This document shows positions 44,165 through 56,185 of a stretch of 64,000 nt of DNA, one piece after another. Origin of the DNA: Pseudophaeomoniella oleicola (taxonomy: Eukaryota > Ascomycota > Eurotiomycetes > Phaeomoniellales > Phaeomoniellaceae); contig QWDQ01000073.1 of NCBI GenBank assembly GCA_003868215.1, positions 43,845 to 107,844 on the forward strand, given 5' to 3'. Both the position numbers and the translations under genes were made by a program. The notes under the pieces are model-generated. The model was not told the origin of the DNA. It saw only the letters and a program-made list of their open reading frames with translations, and searched no databases. Within the stretch, counting starts at the first letter, position 1. Each line of letters opens with the position of its first letter.

Positions 44165-46256
44165 ATGTCTGAGTGTCAACGGAGCGTCTTGTCATGTGCG
44201 CGGTGTCGCGTACGCAAGATCAAGGTATGCGACCGTCGTTTCATCGGGACCGTTTGCTGATCATGACCAGTGCGACAGAGCGCTGCCGGCGTGCACACAG
44301 TGTAAACAAGCCAAAACCGAATGCACCGGATTCAATTCTAAGAATGGCACCAAGGATATACCTCGAAGTGTGGTACAACATCTCGAGTCTGAGATCGCGC
44401 GACTTGAGAATGAATTGGCGCAGAATGGCCACCTCGATGACCTGAATGCATCCGATATACTGGCAGGGATGCCACTACAGGACGAGAAGCCAATCATGGA
44501 TTTCAATGAAGCCCCAAAATTATCGTCAGAACCATCTCCAGTATTGGTTGCACGAGACGAAGTCCGAGAGAGAATAATGTCCAGCATGGAGATACAGTTG
44601 TCAATATCTGCAACCCTACCCACAGGACCTGGAATGACAGAACATATCTCTCAGATTCGCATGGGATTGACCCCATCAGCGGCGGTGACAGCAGATACCA
44701 GAAAGCAACCCCAGAGGCGCTCATCGATCAAGCGGTTTGATACCGAGTGTGACGCCACGATCTTGAGAACAATGCCCTCGCATATTATACAAAGCTTGGT
44801 ACGCAAGTGGATGCAGCGAATGCTCCCTGTCTATCCCGTTTTGCACGAACCGACTGTCTGGCAGCAACTAGACAATGTATTGCACGTCCTTGCATCTGTA
44901 CCAGCTGACCAGAGAGCGGTTGTGGAGCCGAGCTATGACTTTTTGACCATATACTTCATCATGGCCATCTCGTCGACACTGGGAGCAGCTAAGTCCGGCT
45001 ACGAGGCTAGATGCCTTCAATTATCTGCACAGTTATTCGAGGAAGGTGTTCAACATTGGTCAAACTACGCGAAGATGCCAACGTATCTTTCGGGACTACA
45101 GGCGACCTTGCTTGCTCTACAATATGCTACGATCAACCCACGAGCTGCAAATGTGTGGATCCTCAGTGGCGCTGCGATGAGAATGTGCCTTGAACTGGGC
45201 CTTCATCGTGAACCATGTGATAATTCCATGGATCTTTTAACCCTCGATCTGCGACGTCGAATCTTTTGGTCCGCTTATTGTCTTGACCGTTCGATATGCT
45301 CTACATTGCAACGACCTTTATCAATTCCGGAGCGAGCAATAGACTCACATTTTCCTTCATTACTCGACGATGAACATATTCTACCGAACGGCATAGACCA
45401 CGGGGGGAAGGTCACAAAACTCCATCTTCTGAGGTGGATTCAATTCCGACAAATGCAAGCGTCGATGATTGAGGTACATTTTCAGAATAAACCTCTTGAG
45501 CCAGGTCAGTCATGGGAGGACTGGCTTGAAATGATGGAGAACAGATTGAAGAAATGGTATAGGGAATATGCAGATGGTCATGAGCTGACAGACTTTACCT
45601 TGGATCATGGGCTTGTCAACTTACATCGTCCCTCGCCACGGATGCCGATGCCGTCAGCTAGAAGCTTGACGATTGCATTCGAAGCCGCTGCTGGATCTGC
45701 CAAAGCATTACGGGATCATATTTCCACTGGCTTCTACCGACGTCCATGGCATCTGGCGCATTTCACACTGGAGTCGGCAATGATCGTACTCTTCTGTTTA
45801 CGACATGCCTCGGACGCCATATCAGCTAGGCTGACGCCAAATGAAATATTCGAAATGACCAAGGTCTTCACCTCGAATTTTCTCTCCATTGCCGCGCAGG
45901 GTTGGACTGAGGTCTCGAATTATGCTGGCATTTTCGAGAGGCTGTTGGGCCCTTTGCTTGAGGCAATATTCTCTGGCCGACCCGTCACGTCCAGCTTTGG
46001 CCCAGCACAAGATGCGGAACTGACAAGATTGCTTTATCCTGGCCCAGCGCATGTGGATCAGCTTAGATTTGGCAGCACCGAAGTTCTCGATGCGGCGCAG
46101 AATTTACCACCATTCGATCACACTGTCTTCAGTTGGGAAGATATACCACATAGCGACGCAATCGGTTCTGCCGAGTATCCTGGGGGGTGGGATTTGCTCG
46201 ATCATTCCTACAACATTGACGACCACCTCGGTGGCCTCGGCATGGAGGCTTTATGA
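44165..46256 (+). CDS. Zn2Cys6 transcription factor (fungal-specific), 681 aa
   Basis: Exon 1 (44165-44224) encodes MSECQRSVLSCARCRVRKIK. A 46-bp intron (GTATGC to GACCAG) interrupts the zinc cluster exactly before its third Cys. Exon 2 (44271-46256) continues CDRALPACTQCKQAKTEC. Cys at 11, 14, 21, 28, 31 and 38 give the Gal4 spacing. A short dimerisation helix follows (VVQHLESEIARLENELAQNG). The fungal_trans domain runs from about 180 to 450, with LVRKWMQRMLPVYPVLHEP and LRRRIFWSAYCLDRSICSTL. The C-terminus is acidic with DHTVFSWEDIPHSD and may activate transcription. Without the first exon the zinc finger would be incomplete, which supports the splice. Confidence 0.93.
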
Positions 46257-46623
46257 TTCGAATACATGAGCGTTTCAACTTTTATGATTTCCTGTATTGC
46301 TTCCCCTGAAGCGGTCGCAGCCGTTTCGTGTTTTCGAAGTTTGACCGGATGAACCTGAGTTCAATCAAGTGATGACTAAAATTCGATGTATGACTGGCTT
46401 ACCTGAAAAGCCACCAGCGACACCAGTGACGGAATAATCCCGATGTCTGTTGTTACCCAACAGAGTTACAATAATATTATAGGCATTGAACTTAATGATA
46501 ACTTAGCGCCAACTTCGGTCATGTACCTTAAAACGTAGGTACCTTACCTTCGCTACTCCATGGATTTTCTGCACATGAGCTGATGAAGACCATCCCACAG
46601 ACAATTCCTGTATAAGTAACAAG
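46257..46623. other. Intergenic region
   Basis: 367 bp. TACCTTA/TAGGTACC half-sites occur near 46525-46550, just upstream of the next gene. No other signal is seen. Confidence 0.45.
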
Positions 46624-47593
46624 ATGGAGGTAGCCAGTCCGATCACTCTCACTCCTCGTGAGGCTCTCTCCGGTATATTGGGTTCTGTTTCTCTTGCATG
46701 CTGGATCTTTCTTCTCCTACCTCAATTGATCGAGAACTATCGCAATGGCTCTGCTGAAGCGATCAGCTTGACATTCATCTTCATCTGGTTCGTTGGCGAT
46801 GTCGCCAACCTAGTCGGAGCGGCATGGGCAAATCTGGTCCCTACCGTCATCGCTACTGCAATCTATTTCTGCTTCGCTGATGGAATCCTTATCGGCCAAT
46901 GCCTATACTATCGTTTAGTAAATCGCAAGAGGGAAGTCAAAAGACAGAGCGTCGCGGAAGAGAGCGAACACAGACCCCTTCTCAACAGAGAACGAACCAA
47001 TAGTCTGACGATACCTGGATCCAGGAGGAGGTCATCTGCTGCGTCAAAAAAGAGAAGGGACTCACATCAACCGCCAGCTCTGGCAAATATCTTAGAGGAA
47101 GGCGAGGGTAGATTATGGTTGAGGAATACCCTTAGCATCATTGGGATCATTGCTGTCGGTACAGCTGGCTGGGCCATTGCTTGGGGTTCCGGTGCTTGGA
47201 GACCAACCCCTGTTGACAGTACTGGTGGGACAGAAATGGCCGTTGGTGCGCAAGTGCTTGGATATTTCAGTGCCGTATGCTATCTGGGCGCGAGGATACC
47301 ACAGATTGTTAAGAATTGGAAAGATCAAAGTTGTGAAGGTACGCCATGGGAGCTCTGTGGCTTCATGCCACCGCTGACTTGCGACAGGTTTATCACTTTT
47401 GTTTTTCATTCTCTCCCTCATGGGTAATCTTACCTATGGTGCTGGAATCTTGTTTCATTCAACCGAGAAAGCATACTTTCTGACCAATCTGCCCTGGCTT
47501 ATAGGAAGCTTGGGGACTATGGTGGAAGATGTTTTCATATTTGTACAGTTCCACATCTACGAGAAAGAGAGCGATTCATCTGCAATTGTCTGA
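46624..47593 (+). CDS. PQ-loop vacuolar membrane transporter (Ypq/PQLC2 family)
   Basis: Probably exports cationic amino acids from the vacuole, as do yeast Ypq1-3 and animal PQLC2. Exons 46624-47338 and 47388-47593 flank a 49-bp intron, giving 306 aa. Two PQ-loop motifs are present: LLPQLIENYRNGSAEAISLT (P33-Q34) and RIPQIVKNWKDQSCEGLSLL (about 227), which spans the splice junction. Seven hydrophobic segments can be counted. Between helices 3 and 4 a long hydrophilic loop contains RRRSSAASKKRRD, a likely phosphoregulated region. It reaches the usual family length and lacks a signal peptide, as the family does. Confidence 0.9.
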
Positions 47594-48159
47594 GCGGGAC
47601 CCCTGCAGCAGTATTAGAGGGTAGACTATATGTAGACAATCGACATATTACATTGCATATAGCGCGTGGAAACCTAGTGTGTTCAACCGCTCGATACCTC
47701 TCAATGACTCATGTACGGCGTATCCAGAAGTGCAAGATCACGTAATTCGCAGTAGTAGTTCTGAAACACTGCTACAGAAATGCAGCGTTTTGGGGACTGC
47801 ATCAACCTCGCTCATCAAATGAGAGCGATGACCAGGCTAAACTCGCAGAGTGTGCCACAGCGGCTCGCAAAATGACAAATCGACAAAGTGCAACGATAGA
47901 GGCGTGGAAGTCACAGGATACAAGGGGGATAGGGTAAGGTCGATCGACAGGAGACGAGCCGAGAGTAAGTGGATTTGCATCGATATCGTATTCGCTGACT
48001 AGCTCATGCCATCGCAAGAATTTCCCATAAGCCTCCATCCCGCCAGCTCAATCTTCCACGCCCGAGTTCGTTATATGAAGATGCGCCATAGCTGCTGTGC
48101 ATGAAGAGGTCTTTTCGCGTGGTATCGGTACAGAAAGGAAAGGACGGAAAGCAAGCAAT
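47594..48159. other. Convergent 3' region between PQ-loop gene and RPP1
   Basis: About 570 bp. Nothing beyond untranslated sequence is recognised. Confidence 0.45.
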
Positions 48160-48654
48160 CTAGTCGAAAAGACCGAAGCCCATATCCTCGTCTGATTCTT
48201 CCTTCTCTGTGAGGTCGGTTAGTAGTGTCCTGAAAACTCTTGTTGCCAGACGTACCCTCTTCCTTCTCCTCCTCCTTGGCTGGCTCGTCAGCGGCAGCGG
48301 CAGCGCCACCAGCAGCAGCTGGAGCAGCAGCAGCGGCACCACCACCTGCACCGACGTTCACAAGCATGTCCTTCACATCCTTGCCTTCAAGAGCCTGCGC
48401 ATGCGTTAGTTGACTGTGCGCCATCTTTCAGATATCGAGCTCTCGAACCTTTGCGAACAATGATGCCCAGATTGGCTCGACGTCGGCGACACCAGCAGCC
48501 TTGATCAAGGTGTTTAATTTGTCGGCCTGTAGTGCGGTTAGTCAACTTTTGAATCGAGTCGCATTTGGTTGGAGTTTAGTCGTACAGTGATTTCGACACC
48601 GTCATCAGCGAGGATGAGGGCTGCGTATGAAGTAGCAAGCTCGGCGGTAGACAT
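48160..48654 (-). CDS. RPP1: 60S acidic ribosomal protein P1
   Basis: Stalk protein of the large ribosomal subunit that recruits translation factors. Four small exons are 48654-48586, 48526-48449, 48394-48256 and 48206-48160, giving 110 aa. The N-terminal helical dimerisation domain is [18 protein letters not shown] followed by GVEIT and [12 protein letters not shown]. An Ala/Gly hinge follows ([17 protein letters not shown]), then a charged EEEKEE segment. The universally conserved tail is [12 protein letters not shown]. The last intron interrupts just before this tail. The spliced length matches the family. High-level expression is expected for a ribosomal protein. Confidence 0.97.
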
Positions 48655-49083
48655 TTTGACGGTTGTCGAGGATTGACTGGTTGATGATCGTGAGAGAGAA
48701 ATGAGGTTGAGGTTGGTCGCTTTAGAATGGGCTGAGGATATCCCAACTTTTGTGCGCAGGACTAGTTCGATTGAGGTCTTGGCATGGAAATGTTTGATTG
48801 TGGGTTGTGCGCAAGTCAGGTCGGTGAGTCGGTGATGTTCGTGGGGCTGTGATTTTCCTTCCCCACCCAATGACCTCGTTAAACCATCCTCTATCGTACG
48901 GTACATCCCCTGCCCCGCATGGCCGCTGGGACAAATGCATCATTTCTCAACAGCACCTCGAACTCTCTAGCCGAACTGACAGAAACAATAAGATCCTGAC
49001 CAGCCATAGCGTTTCTACTCACCTCCATGAATCTATCATTCTGATATTCTTAATTCTACCTTCCTTGGCTTCACTGTGTTATC
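48655..49083. promoter_or_regulatory. Divergent promoter region of RPP1 and the DUF2408 gene
   Basis: 429 bp between start codons, GC-moderate near RPP1. No specific motif can be assigned with confidence. Confidence 0.4.
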
Positions 49084-50695
49084 ATGTCAGATTCACCTTT
49101 TGTCCAAGCTCCGACCGACCCGAGAGAGAAGCCCATCCTCGACAGCCTCGTGATAATCCGTGATAAGCTGCTGCTTCTCAAACAAGACCGCTCTAGCTAT
49201 GTCAAATCGCAAGATGTGATGCCGCTATATGATGAGGTGATAGAGCAGATACATAAGCTGAATGATGTACGGGTGGAAAAGGCATTGGAGCAGAACAGAG
49301 GTCAGTTTCCCACATGGCTCTCCGGAGATACCGAATACTGATTTTGGACAGTGGACACATTACTCGATGACTGCTTCCAGTTGATATCTCTCTTTTTCAT
49401 GACTATTGGGAAGAACAATGAAGCGCCAGCGGTGTATGTTTGATCTACATTCACACAAGGGTGCCGCTAATCATCTCTAGATATTCCATGACCGCAACGA
49501 TAAGTGTGAGTCAGACAAGGTCTACCTACGTCTCTCGGGCTAACAGCAGTAGCGATTACTCGATCACCTGAAAGAAGCAGCATTCTACAGTCACAAGGAC
49601 ATCAAGGGCATCGACCATACATTGAACAAAATGCATGACACAATTGAACGAGGAAGAGAGACATACTCACCACACTTGCTCGTGTTGATGGAAAACCGAA
49701 TCCAGGTGTGCAAAAAGATGGTACAGTCTTTGAGGGATTATTTGAATCCGATGTCGCCCGAGATCATGCCGATATGGGAAAGATTGGTCTCGATACTGCG
49801 AGCCGCCTCCGCAGCGAACACCAGAACAAAGGTATGACTCCCAATGAGAGCGAGAAAAGTGTAAAACTGAGAATAATAGTTCAATCCTTCTGAGATCGAG
49901 GGGTTCAAATTAGAGCTGCTTGAGATCCAATCTTCATTGGAGGAACAGACCAAGAATGGGGAAGCCCTTTCTGGACAAGATTTGACGGTCAGTCTACTTG
50001 AGCGATGTCTGAAATGGTGTGATATTATTCTTGAAAGGTAAATCGACCAAATTACTAAAGAGATTCTTGCTGAAACTTCATAGACAAGGACAAATCGAAC
50101 CTGCATTCCATGAAACGTACGAGAAGTTACTTTCGATTCGCAATCATCTGGACAAATTGACTATGACGCAAGCATGGTCATTAAGAGAGACCGACCTGTT
50201 CATGTGGCAGAGGAAACTTGACAGGATCGACGACTCAAGAAAGGAAGGAAACTTCTGGTGCCAAAGCGGGACACCTGCGAGCCTGCATACTCAAAGGGTA
50301 AGCCAAATGTCGGTATTGCTTGGCCTGTTGCTGACGATCAGACCCTACTTTATCTTCTCCGCCGAAGCTATGCCTACATTTACTATCTCCTTATAAGCTC
50401 TGAACCCGTTTCTGAAGCTTTACTGCCAGTTTACAACCAACTCCAGACCCTGCGAAGATGTCTCATCGAAGTAAAGAAGTCCGGCGGCATCTCAAATCCC
50501 CGAGAGCTCTATCCTTATAGTATGAAGCTGAACTCGATTGATAACATGCGAGTCGATGGGAAGTTCATGATCGGAAAGGATATCCCCGAGGGTCAAGGAA
50601 GCGTCATTGGTTTGCTCTCGGAATGTTATGACCTTGCCTATGAATTACGGACAGCTGCAGAGGAAGCCCAGGCAGAAGCGACGGATCCTGAGTAA
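49084..50695 (+). CDS. DUF2408 family protein, 442 aa, seven exons
   Basis: Fungal family of unknown function built of related helical repeats. The exons that keep one frame are 49084-49300, 49352-49433, 49481-49505 (25 nt), 49553-49831, 49880-50037, 50084-50297 and 50342-50695. Repeat-like segments are LDSLVIIRDKLLLLKQDRSS near the N-terminus, YEKLLSIRNHLDKLTMTQAW in the middle and VYNQLQTLRRCLIEVKKSGG near the C-terminus. Each of the latter two is followed by a KLxxIDxxRxxGxF pattern (KLDRIDDSRKEGNF, KLNSIDNMRVDGKF). The end is acidic. There is no membrane segment or signal peptide. No biochemical role can be inferred. Confidence 0.82.
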
Positions 50696-51241
50696 TCACA
50701 AAAAGCGCCTGGATCTAAATTTCGTGGAGTTCGTTTTGCAAGGCGTTTGGAGATGAGGGGGCCAGGGATTCGCTGAAGCGATGTATGATTGACATGGCAC
50801 AATTGTATCTTATTATTTGACATTATGTCCTATCAGATAGGTAAGGTATACAGCATACCAGAGTCCTGATGTAGCCTTGTTCTCATATCAAGCGCCAATA
50901 GGACTACGGTCATAGTTCGGTAATATTTGATCTTGTAATCATGCCTGCCAATTCTTGGAGATTGCATGCTACCAAAATGTCGCTTCGTTGTGTAACAAGA
51001 CGACTAGGAATTATTCACACTCATAGACGATCTTGCTGTAGCATACCTGTACGTAGTAAACAATGGATGTAGATTTATATGCGACGTTGATGCCATGCCG
51101 GTTTCGGCCTTTCCCGTAAGTCCCCGTAAGGTGAAGGCCAATGGAGAAGCACGTATTTTTTTATTTCCAATAATTGATTGATATTTTTTTTTTGGCGGGC
51201 TTCTCGACGATCTCCGCTTCCCTAGTTTGTCAACCTCAATC
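50696..51241. other. Intergenic region upstream of ACO2-like gene
   Basis: About 550 bp with a T-rich run just before the aconitase start. Nothing else is recognised. Confidence 0.45.
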
Positions 51242-53812
51242 ATGGCGAGCGCGACGATGAGGGCGCAAAAGCTGTGGGCGGGAGGAATAGGCCAAACGGT
51301 AAGAATGTCTCTTTTGCCTGAAATGACAGTGCTAAATTTGTATAGGCGCGTTTCTTTGCGTCTGAAGCCAGGACCAGGCGTGACGTATCCTCTCGAATCC
51401 CACCATACCAAAAGATTCTACGCAAGTTCGAGGATGTGCGGGCTGTACTCGGCAAGCAACCTTTGACTCTGGCCGAGAAGATTCTTTATGCGCATCTCGA
51501 CAACCCCGAAGAATCCCTCTTGACCAATACAGACAATGGCAGGAACATACGAGGTCAGGCAAACCTCAAACTCAAGCCTGATCGGGTGGCGATGCAGGAT
51601 GCATCCGCGCAGATGGCACTTCTCCAGTTTATGTCGTGTGGCCTGCCGTCAACAGCAGTGCCAGCAAGCATACACTGCGACCACATGATTGTTGGGGAGA
51701 AAGGTGCAGACACGGATTTGCCTCAGTCCATCGAAGGCAACAAAGAGGTCTTTGACTTCCTCGAGTCGGCAGCTAAAAGATATGGGATTGAGTTCTGGCC
51801 CCCAGGTGCCGGCATTATTCACCAGACCGTTCTCGAAAATTACGCTGCACCGGGTCTAATGATGCTGGGGACCGATAGTCATACACCTAACGCCGGTGGT
51901 CTCGGTGCTATTGCTATCGGTGTTGGCGGCGCGGATGCTGTTGATGCTTTGGTTGACGCGCCCTGGGAGCTCAAGGCACCAAGGATACTCGGTGTCAGAT
52001 TGGAAGGGGAATTGAGCGGGTGGGCGTCACCAAAAGATGTCATTCTCAACCTGGCTGGGCAACTGACCGTCCGAGGAGGAACGGGCTATATCATTGAGTA
52101 CCACGGCCCCGGCGTCGAGACTTTGAGCTCCACTGGCATGGCCACGATTACCAATATGGGAGCTGAGGTTGGCGCGACGACTTCAATCTTCCCTTTCATG
52201 CAGAATCACGTCCCATACCTACAGGCTACAGGGAGAGGCCAGATCGTTGATGCCATTCAGGGGATCGCCTACGGCCCGGGACCTTTCAATTTCCTCAAAG
52301 CTGATTCTGGTGCGGAGTACGATCAGGTCATTACGATCAATCTGTCTACCCTTGAACCTCATATCAACGGGCCGTTCACCCCGGATCTGTCTACCCCACT
52401 TTCAAAATTCGCCGAGACGGTGAAGATCAACAAGTGGCCCGAAACTTTTGGAGCAGGACTGATTGGATCCTGCACGAATAGCTCTTATGAAGACATGACT
52501 AGAGCGGAAGACCTTGTCAAGCAGGCGGAAGCTGCTGGTCTGAAACCTATGGCAGACTTTTTCATTACCCCTGGAAGTGAGCAGATCCGAGCGACCCTTG
52601 AGGACAGTCAAACGTTGGAAACCTTCTCAGCCGCTGGCGGTACTGTCCTTGCCAATGCATGCGGTCCATGTATAGGTATTTCTTCCCGAATCTCCTTCCT
52701 GATCCCATCCCCTCGATGACTGTGGACTCGCGTTTGGCAAGAAGAGTGCCTTGATCCAGCATCTCGAGTCAGACTTTTATATTGCAAAGGCCAAAGCTCT
52801 GAATTTTACTAACTCAAGTTTAGGCCAATGGAAGAGAACGGACGATGTAAAGAAAGGGGAGGTGAACGCCATCCTGACCTCGTACAACCGTAACTTCCGC
52901 GGCAGAAATGATGGCAATCCGGGGACTATGAATTTCTTGGCTTCTCCTGAGCTTGTGACCGCAATGGCATACTCTGGCTCTACCTCTTTCAATCCCATGA
53001 CAGATACTATACCTACCAGCGGTGAACCCTTCAAGTTTTCGCCACCCAAAGCAAAGCAACTTCCATCATCTGGGTTTTCTTTTGGTAATCCTGATTTCCA
53101 ACCGTCGCCTGCGATACCCGATCTATCGGCCGATGTCATCATTGATCCAAAATCTACTCGCCTGGCTGTTCTCGAACCTTTTGAACCTTTCCCTCAGGGG
53201 GAATTGACCGGCCTTAAAGTTCTCTACAAGGTCAAAGGTCAGTGCACCACCGACACTATCAGTGCAGCGGGTCCTTGGTTGAAATACAAAGGTCATCTGC
53301 CTAATATCGCGGAGAACACCTTGATTGGTGCCGTCAATGCTGCAACGGGAGAGACGAACGTGGCATACGATGAAGATGGTAGCAAATCATCAATTCCTGA
53401 GCTTGCAAAGAAGTGGAAGGCGCAGGGCCAGTCGTGGCTCGTCGTGGCCGAAGACAATTATGGAGAGGGATCGGCGAGAGAACATGCCGCACTACAACCA
53501 AGGTACCTAGGTGGACGGATCATCGTCGCCAAGAGCTTTGCACGAATTCATGAGACGAACTTGAAGAAACAGGGTGTTGTGCCTCTGACGTTCGCCGATA
53601 AGGCAGACTATGACAGACTTGATGCTTGCGACGAAGTATCAACCATTGGGCTATTCGACGTGCTAAAGAATGGACACGGTGAAGTGCAATTGAAGATCAA
53701 GAAGAGTGGCGATGAATTTACGATACCAGTAAAGCACACTCTGAGTAAGGATCAGTGTGGCTTCATCCTGGCTGGCTCGGCACTCAATCTCTTGGCAAAA
53801 AAGAGTCATTAG
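51242..53812 (+). CDS. ACO2: Mitochondrial aconitase family protein, ACO2-type
   Basis: 4Fe-4S hydro-lyase. Exons are 51242-51298, 51346-52675 and 52824-53812 (introns 47 and 148 bp), giving 791 aa. The N-terminus is a basic mitochondrial presequence (MASATMRAQKLWAGG). Cluster ligands lie in GLIGSCTNSSYEDM and VLANACGPCIGQW; the latter is restored by splicing of the second intron. Active-site motifs include GTDSHTPNAGGLG, SYNRNFRGRNDGNP and GEGSAREHAALQPR. Sequence around SIHCDHMIVGEKGADTDLP differs clearly from the TCA-cycle Aco1 type. It resembles the second fungal aconitase, which in yeast acts as homocitrate dehydratase in lysine synthesis. Family membership is secure; the ACO2 assignment is by recall of subfamily features. 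Confidence 0.85.
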
Positions 53813-54291
53813 AATGCGTAAACTTGGAGCTCTTCCATATTGCCAAGGAGTCGGGTCTAACAGCGATCGAAGAGGGGTTCTGGCATTGAAAAGCATTGAT
53901 TTTTACGCTGTGTCCAAAGCCGGGGAATATGGCGGGTTAGCACTTCGGGTATCAACCAGGGCATACAGCCTTGACAGTGGCACGTCATTCAAGGCTATCA
54001 TGTCCCCTATTCAACAGCTCCGTTGATTGTCAAACGGTGCGTTGGCGGCTAGGAGCCCTTATACCGATACATTATAGTTCGAGGTTCAGTGTCGCTTTCT
54101 GACAGTCTCGGAGATCTTTATGCGATATAAAGATTTGGCGACTATTCGGATTTCATCAAGGACTTGTATTTATGATACCATGGCAATGCTACCTCACTTC
54201 ACTTTCAGATCTTCCCTAAGTATTGTTATCGCTCGATCCACGTCGGTATTTCTTCTGCGACGCTCCGGTGTCCCTTATCTACGTGCTGACC
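53813..54291. other. Convergent 3' region
   Basis: 479 bp between the aconitase and the S1 nuclease genes. Short frames only; nothing recognised. Confidence 0.45.
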
Positions 54292-55297
54292 CTATAACCC
54301 TTGTGTCGATCCGGTTGCAATGAAATTCAGCCATGCAGCGAGTCGATAACCTGCTCTCGCAAGTTGGATTCTCACAACATGATTGTGATCGGTATAGTAT
54401 GTACGAGAGAGATCACCGCTCTCTACAGCACTAATACCGGAGGGCATAACGTCGGAGCAGACATATGCGTTCGCTTGGCTTGCCCAGGAGAGCACAGTTG
54501 CTTGATTGAGAGCTAGTCCCGAAGTCCAAGAAGTTGCAGTCCATGTGCTGCCTGAGCGAATGGTCTGGGTCAAACTTGTAGCATAGCTCCTCGCGGTGCT
54601 GATAGTCGAGCCACCAGCGAGCTGTTCGAGAATGGCTGTGTCCCAAATACTGTGAAGATTGGTATCATCACCATCGTAAGTGACGTCGATCGAGTTGCCA
54701 CCTCTGTCGAGGGCCTCGTCGTGCAGCGGCTGGTGAATGTCTCCAACAAACTGGCCCAGTCAGACTAGAGCTCTCTGCGGATGACACTGACTTACGTGGA
54801 TAACGAATCTCATTGCATTCAACATCTCGGCCGATGATGTGCCGCTGGCTCGGAGCTGGGAGGTCTGACGTTGTCAGTTTAGTAGTTTGTCAGGGAGTTT
54901 TGTCTTACATAGTTAGTGATCGCAGAGACAACGCAGGCTCCACCATCGCAATCACGGGCATAATTGACGGAACAGGATGAAGGCGGGCTGCATGAAGTTA
55001 GCTATACATCCATTCTCTGTGGCTGGTGGACACAACATACTTGTCATTTGCGTCAATGAAATGCAAGGGAGCAGACCAAGACCCGGCAGTTGTGTAACGA
55101 TAGGTATCAGCCCAAGTTGCTACGCTTGCCATGTACGAGGCTGTCGTGGATCCGAGGATGTTCTGAATATACGACTCGGTTGCGGAGGAGACGAAGTCTT
55201 GTGCTACGTATGCAACAACCTCATGACCGAGAGCTCCCCATGCGGAGACCAGAGGGAAGAACGTCGCACCCGCAGCGAGATACAAGAGTTTAGCCAT
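54292..55297 (-). CDS. Secreted S1/P1-type zinc nuclease
   Basis: Extracellular nuclease that hydrolyses single-stranded DNA and RNA and 3'-nucleotides. Four exons (55297-55041, 54987-54909, 54864-54796, 54750-54292) give 287 aa. The signal peptide ends at Ala19, so mature residue 1 is the metal-binding Trp. In mature numbering all nine P1-nuclease zinc ligands are at the textbook positions: W1, H6, D45, H60, H116, D120, H126, H149 and D153. They come from all exons except the second, which strongly supports the splice model. The exon 4 start FVGDIHQPLHDEA is the signature block. In fungi such enzymes scavenge phosphate and nucleosides. It is divergent from the BIM1-like gene. Confidence 0.95.
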
Positions 55298-56185
55298 CTG
55301 GATTCAACTTCTAAGTGTACTGAGGGAGGGCCGAGGATGAAGAATTGGCTGGAAGAACAGACATGCTTCTCCGCGACCATTTATACTTGATAAATGGTTA
55401 TCTTATCTCAATTGCATGTGCTAGAAGCAATACTATCGATTCGTTAAACAGTAAAGTCATAGTTGAAGCCTTAGCCTTGTTGACATAGAAGTGACCGTTC
55501 TGATTCGCTTACCCTTTTGGATGTTATTCCGGAGGATTAAGAAGTACCGGCGCCAAAGGTTCTGATTGGATTGGCTGGTAGTGATGAGCCTTCCAATCAC
55601 CTGCAGCAATGGTACTAAAGGTACGGATTAGTCAAAGTCAATAAAGCTGATTTACTATAGCGATCGACAAATTCTGGCCTTCCTTGGCCGTGATCCTTGT
55701 AGTGCTACGATCCTTTGATATTGACAACTAAACATTCTATCTGGAAGGTCGCCAACAAGCTTTTCTGAGCTTCGGCGAAGTCAGGCTTGGCAGAAGACAA
55801 CTGTAGGCGGTGAGGATGGCGTTGATTGGAGCATGTCAACTTCCGGGAGAGACTGATTCTTTTCACTCTGATTCCATAATAACTTCCTATCCCAGATTCT
55901 CCTCTCTTTGTCAAGGACTATGAATTGGACGTTATGCTGTCCGGTTGCGACATGTGCTCTTGAGTCCTGATCTATCCTTGCTGGGTACAGTATCTCTATA
56001 CCATTGACACAGGTGGACATGACTTCACTGGAGACCCTGTCTTTGTTGGAAGAATAGATGGCCTTGCATTGTTACGAACGAATGCGGTATCGCGATGTTG
56101 GTCCATGCTGCATTCTTCAGACAAAGCCCGCGCTTCATATAAGCATGCGACCACGGACCTGTTGTTTAGGATACAGCCAGCCAAA
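55298..56185. other. Divergent region between the S1 nuclease and the BIM1-like gene
   Basis: 888 bp. Three overlapping minus-strand open frames (55705-56220) have protein-like stretches such as GQHNVQFIVLDKERRIWD, but no family was recognised and no single gene model joins them. They may be the remains of a decayed gene or chance. Confidence 0.35.

Noticed and set aside
53495-53510. TACCTAGGT sequence inside the aconitase gene
   Set aside because: It encodes the conserved Arg-Tyr-Leu-Gly-Gly segment, so it is explained by protein constraint.
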